Of a stretch of 64,000 nucleotides of DNA, positions 27,912 to 36,217 are shown piece by piece. The notes beneath the pieces are model-generated. The model made no database searches. It saw only the letters and a program-made list of their open reading frames with translations, and was not told where the DNA came from. The stretch covers positions 4,774,001-4,838,000 of the forward strand of contig NZ_JAUSQU010000001.1 of assembly GCF_030811455.1 (NCBI RefSeq), in the 5' to 3' direction. Numbering within the stretch: the first letter of the stretch is position 1; every line of letters starts with the position of its first letter. This DNA comes from Streptosporangium lutulentum (GTDB lineage Bacteria > Actinomycetota > Actinomycetes > Streptosporangiales > Streptosporangiaceae). The position numbers were made by a program, and so were the translations under genes.

Positions 27912-28792
27912 CAGCCCGCTCTCCTCTCGAAGTGTCCCGAGCGGAACTCGTTCCAGGCCCAGGTGAGGGTGCGTCGCGCCATCACCGCGATGGCGTGACG
28001 CCGGTAGCCGGCGGTGCCGCGCACGTCGTCGATCGGCGAGGCCGCCTCGGAGGCCAGCTCCCCGAAACGCCTGAGCACCTCGGGGTCGAGCCGCGACTCC
28101 CAGTCCAGCTCGGCGGCGAGGAACTCCTCGGCCGCGACGGCGCGGCGAGGGGTCGGGGCGGCCGAGCCGATGCCGGTGCCCACCCGGCGCTCACCGGGGT
28201 GGAGCGCGATCGCGAACGAGCAGACCGCGATCACCATGGCGTTGCGGGTGCCGACCTTGGAGAAGTACTGCGGGCCGCTCGCCGGACTCATCCAGAACGC
28301 CCGGATCAGCTCGTCGGGCTCCAGCGCGCTGCGCTTGACCCCGAGGTAGAAGTCGGCGGCGGGGATCATCCGTACGCCCCTGCCCGCGGACTCGACCTCG
28401 ACGACCGCGCCGGTGGCGAGCAGCGGCGGGTGGCTGTCCCCCGCGGGCGAGGCCGCGCCGAGGTTGCCTCCCACCGTGCCCCGGTTGCGGATCTGCGGCG
28501 AGCCGACCGTGCGGGAGGCCTGCGCCAGGCCGGGGAGCCTGTCACCCAGCTCGGCGATCAGCCGGGCGTACGACACGCCCGCGCCGACCCGGAGCCTGCC
28601 GTCCGGCTCCGAGCTCCATCCGGCGAGCTCGGTGATCCTGTTCAGGTCGAGCAGGCCGGGCGGCCGTCGCACGTCGAAGTTGAGCTCGACCATCATGTCG
28701 GTGCCGCCCTGGATGGGCACCACCTCCGGCCGGTCCGCCTTGGCGGCCAGCGCCTCCGCCCACGTGGCGGGTCTCAGGAAATCCACGGTCAC
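27911..28792 (-). CDS. Xanthine dehydrogenase-type FAD-binding subunit
   Basis: A 293-aa medium subunit. FAD-site motifs are VPIQGGTDMMVELNF (pyrophosphate loop) and TVGSPQIRNRGTVGGNLGAASPAGDS, followed by the CO-dehydrogenase flavoprotein C-terminal domain. The GTG at 28792 overlaps the uricase stop by 4 nt. It should transfer electrons to NAD+ or another acceptor from the 2Fe-2S subunit; the missing large subunit leaves its substrate undefined. Confidence 0.92.
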   Translation of the reverse strand: MTVDFLRPATWAEALAAKADRPEVVPIQGGTDMMVELNFDVRRPPGLLDLNRITELAGWSSEPDGRLRVGAGVSYARLIAELGDRLPGLAQASRTVGSPQIRNRGTVGGNLGAASPAGDSHPPLLATGAVVEVESAGRGVRMIPAADFYLGVKRSALEPDELIRAFWMSPASGPQYFSKVGTRNAMVIAVCSFAIALHPGERRVGTGIGSAAPTPRRAVAAEEFLAAELDWESRLDPEVLRRFGELASEAASPIDDVRGTAGYRRHAIAVMARRTLTWAWNEFRSGHFERRAG

Positions 28793-29685
28793 TCCCAGGC
28801 GAAACGGGCGGCGGGGGCGTCGTCTCGGAGCACGGTGCCCTCGATCAGCCCGTAGGGACGGTCCGCGGCGTAGAAGACCTCGTTCGGGTTGTCCATCCCG
28901 AACGGTGTGAGGTCCACCGGGAAGTGGTGCTTGTTCGGCATCTCCAGACGCACCTCGCAGATCTCCTCGCGGGTGTTCAGCGCCCGCTCGCCCATCGCGT
29001 AGAGCGTCTGCTGCAACGACAGGCTGTAGGTCTCGGCGAACGCCCCGAGGAGGCATTCGCGCACTTCGGCGTACGACTCGCCGTACGGGGACGCCTCGGA
29101 GAGGTGTCTCCAGCGGGCCGACACCTCGGTGGCCAGGATGCGGTCCCTGGTGGGCGGGAGGGTGGTGTACTCGTCCTGGATGTAGCCGGAGAACTCCGAG
29201 TCCGCCGAGTTGAGCACCACGAGGTCCTTCAGCCCGGAGACCACGGTGGTGGTGCCGTCGGTGTCGTGGTGGACGAGGCAGGTGCGCACCTCCCGGCCGG
29301 AGCGGACGAAGGAGTGCCGTCTGCCCTCCGCCCCGGCGGCGGAGTCGCCGGCCACCGGGATCCGGTCCCAGAAGTATTCCTCGATCTCCACGCGGGCGTG
29401 GTGGACGGTGGGCTGGGACTCCACGTAGTGGCGGGCCAGCAGGATCGCGAAGTCCTCGATCTCCGCCACGCCGTGTTTCCCGGCGAAGGCGTAGACGGTG
29501 TTCTTCTGCGTGTCCGTGGTCAGGACCGCGGCGTTGTCGCCGGTGAGGTGGACGTCCTCCATGTCGCCGGAGAGCGCCGAGCTGACGGTGACGTCCTTGA
29601 TGTGGTGGACGCCGCCGTCCCTGAGGACGCGGACCAGGCGGGTCTCCGCCTTGCCGTAGCGGTTGGGGCCGAGAATGACGGTCAT
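28789..29685 (-). CDS. Urate oxidase (uricase)
   Basis: A 298-aa cofactor-free oxidase converting urate to 5-hydroxyisourate. The tandem T-fold sequence has GPNRYGKAETRLVRV, the signature TTDTQKNTVYAFAGKHG with the catalytic Thr and Lys region, LKDLVVLNSADSEFSGY (substrate Phe/Arg side) and the MPNKHHFPVDLTPF motif. ATG 29685 follows GGAAGG. Its direct product is processed by the UraH and UraD genes just upstream. Confidence 0.97.
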   Translation of the reverse strand: MTVILGPNRYGKAETRLVRVLRDGGVHHIKDVTVSSALSGDMEDVHLTGDNAAVLTTDTQKNTVYAFAGKHGVAEIEDFAILLARHYVESQPTVHHARVEIEEYFWDRIPVAGDSAAGAEGRRHSFVRSGREVRTCLVHHDTDGTTTVVSGLKDLVVLNSADSEFSGYIQDEYTTLPPTRDRILATEVSARWRHLSEASPYGESYAEVRECLLGAFAETYSLSLQQTLYAMGERALNTREEICEVRLEMPNKHHFPVDLTPFGMDNPNEVFYAADRPYGLIEGTVLRDDAPAARFAWE

Positions 29686-29739
29686 CTCAATCCTTCCAGC
29701 GTGCGGACCCCGGACCTCGGCCGTGACGAGGGTGTCAAG

Positions 29740-30051
29740 CTAGCTCCCTCGATAGGTCGAGTAGGCGAACGGGCTGAGCAGCAGGGGCACGTGGTGGTGC
29801 TCCCGCGGGTCCGTGACCGTGAAGTCGATCGAGACCCGGGGATAGAAGGCGTCCACCGCGCGGGCGGCGAAGTAGGCGCCGGTGTCGAAGACGATCCGAT
29901 GCGCGCCTGCCTCGCACGTCCAGCCCCCGATGCGGCCGTCGGCGTCGGTGACCCCCTCGGCGAGCACCTGGCCGTCCTTCTCCAACCGTACGGCGACGCC
30001 CGACGCGGGCCTGCCCAGGGCGGCGTCCAGCACGTGCGTGGACAGGCTCAC
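29740..30051 (-). CDS. uraH: 5-Hydroxyisourate hydrolase
   Basis: A 103-aa transthyretin-like protein hydrolysing 5-hydroxyisourate to OHCU. It has LSTHVLDAALGRPA at the N-terminus (catalytic His), HIPLLLSPF-type HHVPLLLSPFAY and the diagnostic C-terminal tetrapeptide YRGS. The GTG start overlaps the uraD stop by 4 nt (GTGA). Confidence 0.96.
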   Translation of the reverse strand: MSLSTHVLDAALGRPASGVAVRLEKDGQVLAEGVTDADGRIGGWTCEAGAHRIVFDTGAYFAARAVDAFYPRVSIDFTVTDPREHHHVPLLLSPFAYSTYRGS

Positions 30052-30608
30052 CCGGCGCCTCCCAGCAACTTCGCCAGTCGTAGCTGAGTGATCTTGGCGA
30101 GCTCGGCTCTGACGACGTCCCGCTCCGTCTCCTCGTCGTTGCCCAGCCGCTCCCGGAGGCGGGCCAGCATCTCCCCTGCCGACAGGCCGGTGGCGCAGAC
30201 GAGGTAGACATGGCCGAACCGCTCCTCGTAGACGCGGTTCCCCTCGGCCAGCTCCTCCAGGAGTTCTCGTCCGGCGGTGTCCACCCCGGACTGCTCCTGG
30301 CGGGACCAGGCGGCCTCCTCGCCCGGACGGCCCGGCTCCCGGGACGCCGCGCCCTCGCCGGGCGGCTCGCCGATCCGGGGGTGGGCGGCCAGCGCCTCGC
30401 ACACGCCGGACCACTCCAGGCCCCGCACGGCGGCCTCCGCCACCCAGGCCAGCCGGTCGAAATCGTCGTAGGGGCGCAGCGCCACCACCTCACGGGCGAA
30501 GATCGGGGACGCGCAGCAGGTCAGCAGCCCGGCCTCGGCCTCGGCCGCGCTCAGCGCGTTGAATCCGGCCAGCCCCACCACAGACGGTACGGAGTTCGCA
30601 TTCGGCAT
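30048..30608 (-). CDS. uraD: OHCU decarboxylase
   Basis: A 186-aa protein converting 2-oxo-4-hydroxy-4-carboxy-5-ureidoimidazoline to S-allantoin. Family features: GFNALSAAEAEAGLLTCCAS, the catalytic AAHPRIGEP motif (His-Pro-Arg-Ile-Gly), NRVYEERFGHVYLVCATG and a C-terminal ARLRERLGNDEETE helix. ATG 30608 is chosen by homology length. It is first in the minus-strand purine operon, so the operon promoter should lie in 30609-30790, between it and nfo. Confidence 0.95.
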   Translation of the reverse strand: MPNANSVPSVVGLAGFNALSAAEAEAGLLTCCASPIFAREVVALRPYDDFDRLAWVAEAAVRGLEWSGVCEALAAHPRIGEPPGEGAASREPGRPGEEAAWSRQEQSGVDTAGRELLEELAEGNRVYEERFGHVYLVCATGLSAGEMLARLRERLGNDEETERDVVRAELAKITQLRLAKLLGGAG

Positions 30609-30796
30609 GTGAGCAGTACACACACCACGGCCGCGCGCGGTCCAGCGAATCGCGCGGACTTTTTCACCATGGCTTCCCCATGGCGCGGCTCGCCCGATCC
30701 TCCCCCCGGCTCCCGGGGCGCTCGCCCTCGCCACGGCGCCCTCGCCACGGCGAAGCCTGGGACCGGCCGGGAACAACGCCTAAACTTGCGACCACC

Positions 30797-31636
30797 ATGA
30801 CTTCTCTCTCACTCATCGGCGGACACGTCTCCGTCACCGGTGGCCTGGCCAAGGGCGGCCTGCGGTACGCCTCCGACATCGGCGCCGAGATGATCCAGGT
30901 ATTCGTCACCAATCCGCGCGGCTGGGCGCTCGCCGTCGGCGACCCCGCCCAGGACACGAAGCTGCGTGAATCGGGCACGCTGTCCTTCGTGCACGCGCCG
31001 TACCTCGTCAATCTGGGCTCCCCCAGCGCCGACACCTTGGAGAAGTCGGTGGCCACCGTACGGCACGCCCTGCTGCGCGCTCACGTGATCGGCGCCAAGG
31101 GCGTGGTGATCCACACCGGGTCGGCGGTCACCCAGCACCGCGACGACGCCCTGCGCCAGGTGCACGAGCACCTCCTTCCGCTCCTGGAGGAGATCCCCGA
31201 GGACGGCCCGGACCTGCTGCTGGAGCCGATGGCCGGGCAGGGCGCGATGCTCTGCGCGACCGTCCAGGATCTGGAGCCCTATCTGACCGCCCTCGACTGG
31301 CACCCGAAGGCGGGCATCTGCCTGGACACCTGCCACGCCTTCGCCGCCGGCCACGACCTGTCGACGGCCGAGGGCGTCGAGAAGACCTTCGACGCCCTGC
31401 ACGCGATCGCCCCGGGCCGGCTCAAGCTGATCCACGCCAACGACTCCAAGGACCTGTGCGACTCCAAGAAGGACCGGCACGAGAACATCGGCTCGGGCCA
31501 CATCGGGATGCGGCCCTTCGGCGACATGATGCGCCACCCCGCGGTCGCGGGGGTGCCGATCTGCATCGAGACACCGGGCGGCGCGGAGAAGCACCACGAG
31601 GACATCGCCCTGCTGAAGAAGCTCCGCGACGGCTGA
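30797..31636 (+). CDS. nfo: Deoxyribonuclease IV (AP endonuclease, Nfo family)
   Basis: A 279-aa TIM-barrel metal-dependent AP endonuclease for base excision repair. It begins SLIGGHVSVTGGLAKGG and contains FVTNPRGW, FVHAPYLVNLGSP, VIHTGSAVT, LLEPMAGQG, ICLDTCHAFAAGHDL, IHANDSKDLCDSKKDRHENIGSGHIG and ICIETPGG, which supply the three zinc sites. TAAACT lies 10 nt before the ATG. It diverges from the purine degradation operon and is closed by a 34-bp perfect palindrome. Confidence 0.95.
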   Translation: MTSLSLIGGHVSVTGGLAKGGLRYASDIGAEMIQVFVTNPRGWALAVGDPAQDTKLRESGTLSFVHAPYLVNLGSPSADTLEKSVATVRHALLRAHVIGAKGVVIHTGSAVTQHRDDALRQVHEHLLPLLEEIPEDGPDLLLEPMAGQGAMLCATVQDLEPYLTALDWHPKAGICLDTCHAFAAGHDLSTAEGVEKTFDALHAIAPGRLKLIHANDSKDLCDSKKDRHENIGSGHIGMRPFGDMMRHPAVAGVPICIETPGGAEKHHEDIALLKKLRDG

Positions 31637-31652
31637 GTCACGGATCACCCTG

Positions 31653-31686
31653 CCGGAGGGCGCGGGCCGCGGCCCGCGCCCTCCGG
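31653..31686 (+). terminator. 34-bp perfect palindrome after nfo
   Basis: CCGGAGGGCGCGGGCCG followed immediately by its reverse complement (17 + 17, no spacer), starting 17 nt after the nfo stop. It would form a cruciform or a terminator hairpin with a small forced loop. Confidence 0.75.
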
Positions 31687-32748
31687 AGGTTCGCCCGCCT
31701 GTATCGAGCGGTGATCGGCGGGACGTGTTCGACGGCCGCGGCCCCGTCGGCGGCTGATCAGCCGCCGATCCGGGCCGGACGGCCGATGGGCGAGACGGGA
31801 CGCCCATCCTCGTGATCCGGCCGCCCCCGTGTGGCCGGATCACGGTCCGGCCCGCGGACTGACGCGGGCGTCCCGTCACACCGGAGATCGGTGGGCCCTA
31901 CCCCCCGGTCAGGGACCCGGCGACCGGGTGACCAGATGTCGATGGTCACCCGATTGCCCGCACATCAGGTCTTTTACGAGCCTTTCGGCTCTGTCCCCCC
32001 GATGTCGCGAATCTCGCTCTCCGATGAGGGAACACTAGAGGGGCACCCAGAAGCGTGAGTCCTGCTTTTCGGCCAGCGCGTCTAACGGTGTGTAGCCGTC
32101 GATGTGCGGAAGGTGGCGACACGACGAGCGGCCATCTCCGAACGACGAACGGTCGATTCACGGGCTTGCGGACTCCTGAGGGACGCGTTCCGGCTCCGGG
32201 GGTGTGTGTTCCAGCCGCGACGCGGCGGACACTGCCCCGGCGACACCGCCGTCGCGAAGGCCTGACGCGAGCCGAACGGCGGGCGGCGCGGGACGGGCGG
32301 CATCAGGGCTCGCGGGCAGTAGGCCGGAGCGGGCCGGGAGGGCGTGGAGCGGTCGTCAGGAACCCACGCACGAGAACGGAACCCGAAGCGCGGACCCGGA
32401 CGCGGACACGCGGACCCGGACGCGGACACGGGGAGCCGGACGCGGACACGGGGAGCCGGACGCGGACACGGGGAGCCGGACGCGGACACGGGGAGCCGAA
32501 AACGGGCCGGACGCCGAGGCCGGAAGACGCCGGAGACCGGCCGCCGGACCCGGACCCGGACGCGGGCCCGGACACGGACGCGGACGCGGACGCGGACGGC
32601 GACACGGACACAGACGCGGGCCCGGACGCGGACGGCGACACGGACGGCGAGAGGAAGGAGACCGGTCGCGGACGGCGAGAGGCGGAGAGTCGCAGGCGCG
32701 ACAGACGCGACAGGCGCGGTCACCAGGTCGTGACCGCCCGGCGATCGC
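31687..32748. repeat. Non-coding region with palindromes and GC-rich minisatellites
   Basis: No supported gene in about 1.06 kb. Contents: a 20-bp palindrome (31748-31767); a 12-bp stem hairpin (31811-31822 with 31833-31844); four tandem copies of a 20-bp unit at 32421-32500 (last copy with one change) plus a diverged copy at 32401-32420; and a second array of GGACGC-like hexamers at about 32550-32650. Because 20 is not a multiple of three, the first array shifts frame at every copy, so the Arg/Asp/Gly-rich frames through it are not genes. Confidence 0.65.
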
Positions 32749-33567
32749 CTACCTGGTCGCGCCGGAGGGCAGCGGCCAGTCCTTGGCCACGGAGGACGGC
32801 AGCGGCCGGCCCTTGACCGCCATGGAGGACAGCGGCCCGTCCCGGAGCTGACGGACGAGCTGCTCACGGACCTGCCGGGTGTGGCGGCGGCTGACGGGCA
32901 GCGTCTCGGTGCCCACGCGCAACATCACCCGGCCGCCGTCGAAGCGCAACTCGCTCACGTGCCGCACCGAGACCAGCGTGCTGCGGTGCACCCGGATGAA
33001 CCCGGATCCGGCCCAGCGCCGCTCCAGCGCGGCCAGCGGCATGCGCACCAGGTAGCTGCCCTCCACGGTGTGCAGCCGTACATAGTCGCCCTTCGCCTCG
33101 GCGAACCAGACCGCCTGCTGCGGCACGAACCGGGTTCGTCCGGCGAGCTCGACCGGGATGACGTCCTCCGGAGCCGAGTCGGCCGCCGCCGGAATCGCGG
33201 CCCCCAGGCGTCGTACGGCCTCCGCCAGCCGGTCGGCCCGGACCGGCTTGAGCAGGTAGTCCACCGCCTCCAACTCGAAGGCCTGGACGGCGCACTCCTC
33301 GTGGGCGGTGACGAACACCAGCCGGGGCGGATTGGGGAAACCACCGATGAGCCTGGCGAGGTCGAGGCCGTCGAGGCCGGGCATGCGGATGTCGAGGAAG
33401 ACCCCGTCGAGCCGCTCCCCGGTCCCGATCATCTGAACCATGTCCTGGAGCGCCGTGACGCCGCCGGAGGCGGTGGACACGTGCTCTATCCGGGGGTCCT
33501 GGCGGAGGAGGTAGGCGATCTCCTCCAGGGCGGGAACCTCATCGTCAACGGCCAGGACTCGCAACAT
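32749..33567 (-). CDS. LytTR-family response regulator
   Basis: A 272-aa two-component regulator. The receiver domain (about 1-120) has the acidic pair VDDE, the phosphoacceptor Asp in VFLDIRMPGLDG, VTAHEE and the Lys in YLLKPVRADRL. The LytTR DNA-binding domain follows (about 145-250; FAEAKGDYVRLHT, RWAGSGFIRVHRSTLVSV, PVSRRHTRQVREQL). ATG 33567 gives the conserved start; the frame is open to 33615. No histidine kinase is adjacent, so its partner is elsewhere. A repetitive tail of about 20 residues (VKGRPLPSSVAKDWPLPSG) follows the domain. Confidence 0.93.
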   Translation of the reverse strand: MLRVLAVDDEVPALEEIAYLLRQDPRIEHVSTASGGVTALQDMVQMIGTGERLDGVFLDIRMPGLDGLDLARLIGGFPNPPRLVFVTAHEECAVQAFELEAVDYLLKPVRADRLAEAVRRLGAAIPAAADSAPEDVIPVELAGRTRFVPQQAVWFAEAKGDYVRLHTVEGSYLVRMPLAALERRWAGSGFIRVHRSTLVSVRHVSELRFDGGRVMLRVGTETLPVSRRHTRQVREQLVRQLRDGPLSSMAVKGRPLPSSVAKDWPLPSGATR

Positions 33568-33884
33568 GACCCCACGCTGCCCCCTGGACCGCCGCCACCG
33601 CAAGCCACATGACAACTTCAGGTAATACTTTGACTACAAATAGCTATTACCCCGGCCGGATCCTGGGCACCACAGGCTCACCCTCGTGCCCGCTCGCGAC
33701 CCGGGCGTGTCCGGCTGCCCGGTCGACGAAGGCCGCCTCGTCCGGCAGGCCGTCCGGGCGGCGGGAGAGCCCGGACCGGCAGGGGTCCGGGAAAGACGCC
33801 GACGGCGCGGAGCGGCGTCCGGCCACCGGCCGGCCTGCGGGAAACCGTGGCCGGCCGCCCCTGGAGATCAGGGAAGAACCCGGA
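33568..33884. other. Intergenic region upstream of the LytTR regulator
   Basis: 317 bases without a supported gene. The A/T-rich patch at 33610-33655 is far poorer in G+C than its surroundings and is the most likely promoter site of the regulator (minus strand). Confidence 0.4.
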
Positions 33885-34505
33885 TCACAGCGGCCCCTCG
33901 CCTGGTTCCTCCTGGTAGGAATAGCGCTGCTCACGCCAGGGGTCGGCGATGTTGTGGTAGCCGCGCTCCTCCCAGAAGCCGCGCTTGTCCTCCAGCAGGT
34001 ACTCCACCGCGCGCACCCACTTGACGCTCTTCCAGGCGTACAGGTGCGGGACGACCAGCCTGACGGGGAAGCCGCGCTCGGGGGCCAGGGGTTTCTCGTC
34101 GAACTCCAGGACGAACATCGTCTGGCTGCGGGCGAAGTCGCTCATCCGCAGATTGGCGCTGTAGCCGTACTCGGCCCAGATCATCACGTGCTTCACGTCC
34201 CGCGCGGGCGGGGCCAGCTCCATCAGCGTCGCCGCCGACACCCCGCTCCACTCGTTTCCCATGATCGAGAACTTCGTGACGCAGTGGAAGTCGGCCACGA
34301 TCGTGGTCCGTGGCAGCTCGGAGAACTGCGGCCAGGTGAACCGGTGCTGTTGCCCCGACGCGGTCGCCCCCATGACGTGCAGCTCCCACGTGGCCGGACG
34401 GAACGTGGGCACCCGGCCGTAATGGATCACCGGACGTCCTCGGGGGACGTATTGGCCCGGAGGCAGGCGAGTCTCCTCCTGTGGAGGTTCGGACTGCTCC
34501 ACCAT
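33885..34505 (-). CDS. Sulfite-oxidase-like molybdopterin oxidoreductase
   Basis: A 206-aa protein with only the molybdopterin-binding domain of the sulfite oxidase/YedY family. Features: FTWPQFSELPRTTIVADFHCVTKFS, with the molybdenum-ligating Cys in HCVT; WSGVSAATLMEL; and GFPVRLVVPHLYAWKSVKWVRAVE near the C-terminus. No signal peptide or haem domain is visible, so it should be cytosolic, and its electron partner is unknown. GTG 34508/ATG 34505 follow GGGGAG; the longer frame to 34643 is low-complexity. Confidence 0.9.
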   Translation of the reverse strand: MVEQSEPPQEETRLPPGQYVPRGRPVIHYGRVPTFRPATWELHVMGATASGQQHRFTWPQFSELPRTTIVADFHCVTKFSIMGNEWSGVSAATLMELAPPARDVKHVMIWAEYGYSANLRMSDFARSQTMFVLEFDEKPLAPERGFPVRLVVPHLYAWKSVKWVRAVEYLLEDKRGFWEERGYHNIADPWREQRYSYQEEPGEGPL

Positions 34506-34508
34506 CAC

Positions 34509-34797
34509 TCCCCTCGCCGTTTCCCCGGTAACACGGGGCAATCCTGCCACCGTGGGTTTGCCGCCATCGCGGCGGCCACCGAATAAAGCTCTCCATCGGC
34601 CTGACCGCCGTCCCGGCGCCCGACCGGCCGCCGCACCCGCCACCGCCCCGTCCGCCCCGCCGCCGCCGTCGCGCCGGCCGTCATTCGGGCGGGCCTCAGG
34701 GTAGCGCTCCCGCGCCGCCCGGGGGAACGACGCACCGCGTCACCCGCTCCAGGGGCGCCGGCCTCCTCCAGGTCACGGGCGCCGTCTCGCGGTGCGC
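34509..34797. other. Divergent intergenic region before the aromatic leader
   Basis: About 290 bases with no supported gene. It separates the molybdopterin oxidoreductase start from the DAHP synthase leader promoter, whose -10 (TATCAT) begins at 34798. Confidence 0.4.
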
Positions 34798-34944
34798 TAT
34801 CATTGCCCGCGATGCGTACTGCGTTCTGGTTTTGGTATGGCGACGGACCCGTGGGTCGGACCGTTCGCCACCAGATGCTGCGCTGACAGCCAGGCGATCA
34901 GAAGGCCCCGGGTCCGGATTTCGGACTCGGGGCCTTCTGCTTTT
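34798..34944 (+). promoter_or_regulatory. Aromatic amino acid transcription attenuator upstream of DAHP synthase
   Basis: TATCAT (34798-34803) lies 8 nt before a 24-codon leader ORF containing consecutive Phe-Trp-Phe-Trp-Tyr codons. The leader is followed by a 17-bp hairpin with one G-U pair (34900-34916 with 34922-34938, loop 34917-34921) and then GCTTTT, a classical intrinsic terminator. Two leader segments, 34844-34850 (CGGACCC) and 34857-34862 (CGGACC), are complementary to the terminator's ascending arm (34910-34916), providing possible antiterminators when ribosomes stall at the aromatic codons. Confidence 0.85.
34812..34886 (+). CDS. Attenuator leader peptide (MRTAFWFWYG...)
   Basis: A 24-residue ORF that starts MRTAFWFWYGDGPVGRTVRH and stops at TGA 34884-34886. 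Five consecutive aromatic residues cover all three aromatic amino acids. The -10 is so close that the leader mRNA is probably leaderless. The peptide itself is not expected to act; ribosome stalling on it should report charged tRNA levels for Phe, Trp and Tyr. Confidence 0.85.
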   Translation: MRTAFWFWYGDGPVGRTVRHQMLR

Positions 34945-34981
34945 CCGCCCCTTCATCGAACCCCGAGCACCAAGGAGAGAC

Positions 34982-36019
34982 ATGGTCATCGTCATGGGCC
35001 CCGATGCCACCCAGGAAGACATCGAGGCGATCGTGGAGATCATCGACACGGCGGGAGGCGACGCCTTCGTCAGCCGCGGAGTGAGCCGTACGATCATCGG
35101 CCTCGTCGGCGACGTCGCCCAGTTCACGACGCTCGACCTGCGCGGCATGCGCGGGGTGGCCGACGTGATGCGGGTGACCGCGCCCTACAAGCTGGTGAGC
35201 CGGGACAACCATCCCGAGCGGTCCACCGTCCGGGTCGGCGGCGTGCCGATCGGTCCCGGCACGGTCACGCTGATCGCCGGCCCGTGCGCGGTGGAGACCC
35301 CGCGGCAGACGCTGGAGGCGGCCCAGATGGCCAGGGCCGCCGGCGCCACCCTGCTGCGCGGCGGCGCCTACAAGCCCCGTACCTCCCCCTACGCCTTCCA
35401 GGGGCTCGGCGAGGCGGGCCTGCGGATCCTCGCCGACGTGCGCGAGCAGACCGGCCTGCCCATCGTCACCGAGGTCGTCGACGCCCACGACGTGGAACTG
35501 GTCGCCTCCTACGCCGACATGCTGCAGGTCGGCACCCGCAACGCGCAGAACTTCGCGCTGCTCCAGGCGGTCGGCGGGATCGGCAAGCCGGTCATGCTCA
35601 AGCGCGGCATGAACGCCACCATCGAGGAGTGGTTGATGGCCGCCGAGTACATCGCCCAGCGCGGCAACCTCGACATCGTGCTGTGCGAGCGCGGCATCCG
35701 CACCTTCGAGACCGCCACCCGCAACACCCTGGACGTCTCCGCGGTCCCGGTCGCCCAGCGGCTGTCGCACCTGCCGGTCATCATCGACCCGTCCCACTCC
35801 GGCGGCCGGCGCGACCTGGTCCTGCCGCTCACCCGGGCGGCCGTCGCCGTCGGCGCCGACGGCGTGATCATCGACGTGCACCCCCAGCCGGAGCAGGCCC
35901 TCTGCGACGGCCCGCAGGCACTGGTCGACGGCGACCTGGACGAGCTGGCCCGCGTGATGCGGGAGTTCCCACCGCTGCTGGGCAAGGTCGCGGCCGTCGA
36001 CGCCCTGACCCCCGCCTGA
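34982..36019 (+). CDS. aroF: 3-Deoxy-7-phosphoheptulonate synthase, AroF type
   Basis: A 345-aa type I DAHP synthase that condenses PEP and erythrose 4-phosphate, committing carbon to the shikimate pathway. A ferredoxin-like regulatory domain (about 1-70) precedes the barrel. The barrel motifs are LIAGPCAVET, LLRGGAYKPRTSPYAFQG, TEVVDAHDVE, QVGTRNAQNF, VMLKRGMNATIEEWL, LCERGIRTFE, VIIDPSHSGGRRDLV and IIDVHPQPEQAL. ATG 34982 follows AAGGAGAG. It is preceded by the FWFWY attenuator. Mycobacteria carry a type II enzyme at the equivalent locus; here it is type I. Confidence 0.94.
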   Translation: MVIVMGPDATQEDIEAIVEIIDTAGGDAFVSRGVSRTIIGLVGDVAQFTTLDLRGMRGVADVMRVTAPYKLVSRDNHPERSTVRVGGVPIGPGTVTLIAGPCAVETPRQTLEAAQMARAAGATLLRGGAYKPRTSPYAFQGLGEAGLRILADVREQTGLPIVTEVVDAHDVELVASYADMLQVGTRNAQNFALLQAVGGIGKPVMLKRGMNATIEEWLMAAEYIAQRGNLDIVLCERGIRTFETATRNTLDVSAVPVAQRLSHLPVIIDPSHSGGRRDLVLPLTRAAVAVGADGVIIDVHPQPEQALCDGPQALVDGDLDELARVMREFPPLLGKVAAVDALTPA

Positions 36020-36072
36020 CCGTCCCCGTGCCCGGCCTCACGTCCACCCGCCACGAGCACCGACGTTCTCCC

Positions 36073-36104
36073 GCACGGCCGTCGCCACGAACCGCCGGCC
36101 GTGC
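36073..36104. terminator. Hairpin between convergent aroF and thiI
   Basis: A 9-bp perfect stem (36073-36081 with 36096-36104) with a 14-nt loop in the 198-nt gap between the converging genes; weaker than the other terminators in the window. Confidence 0.4.
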
Positions 36105-36217
36105 CGGAGGGCCGCCTCCCACACGGGCCCCACGGCCGTTCGGACCGCCTCCGGGGCCCGAGGAGCACCGAAGCCGTCACCCGGCCCGAGCCGACCGCTC
36201 AGGCGCCCCGAGACGGA

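Noticed and set aside
32401..32500. CRISPR-like array
   Set aside because: Units are head-to-tail without spacers and there are no cas genes.
32055..32867. Arg/Asp/Gly-rich or Val/Arg-rich frames across the tandem repeats
   Set aside because: They arise from the repeats on both strands, have no ribosome binding site, and the 20-bp unit shifts frame at each copy.
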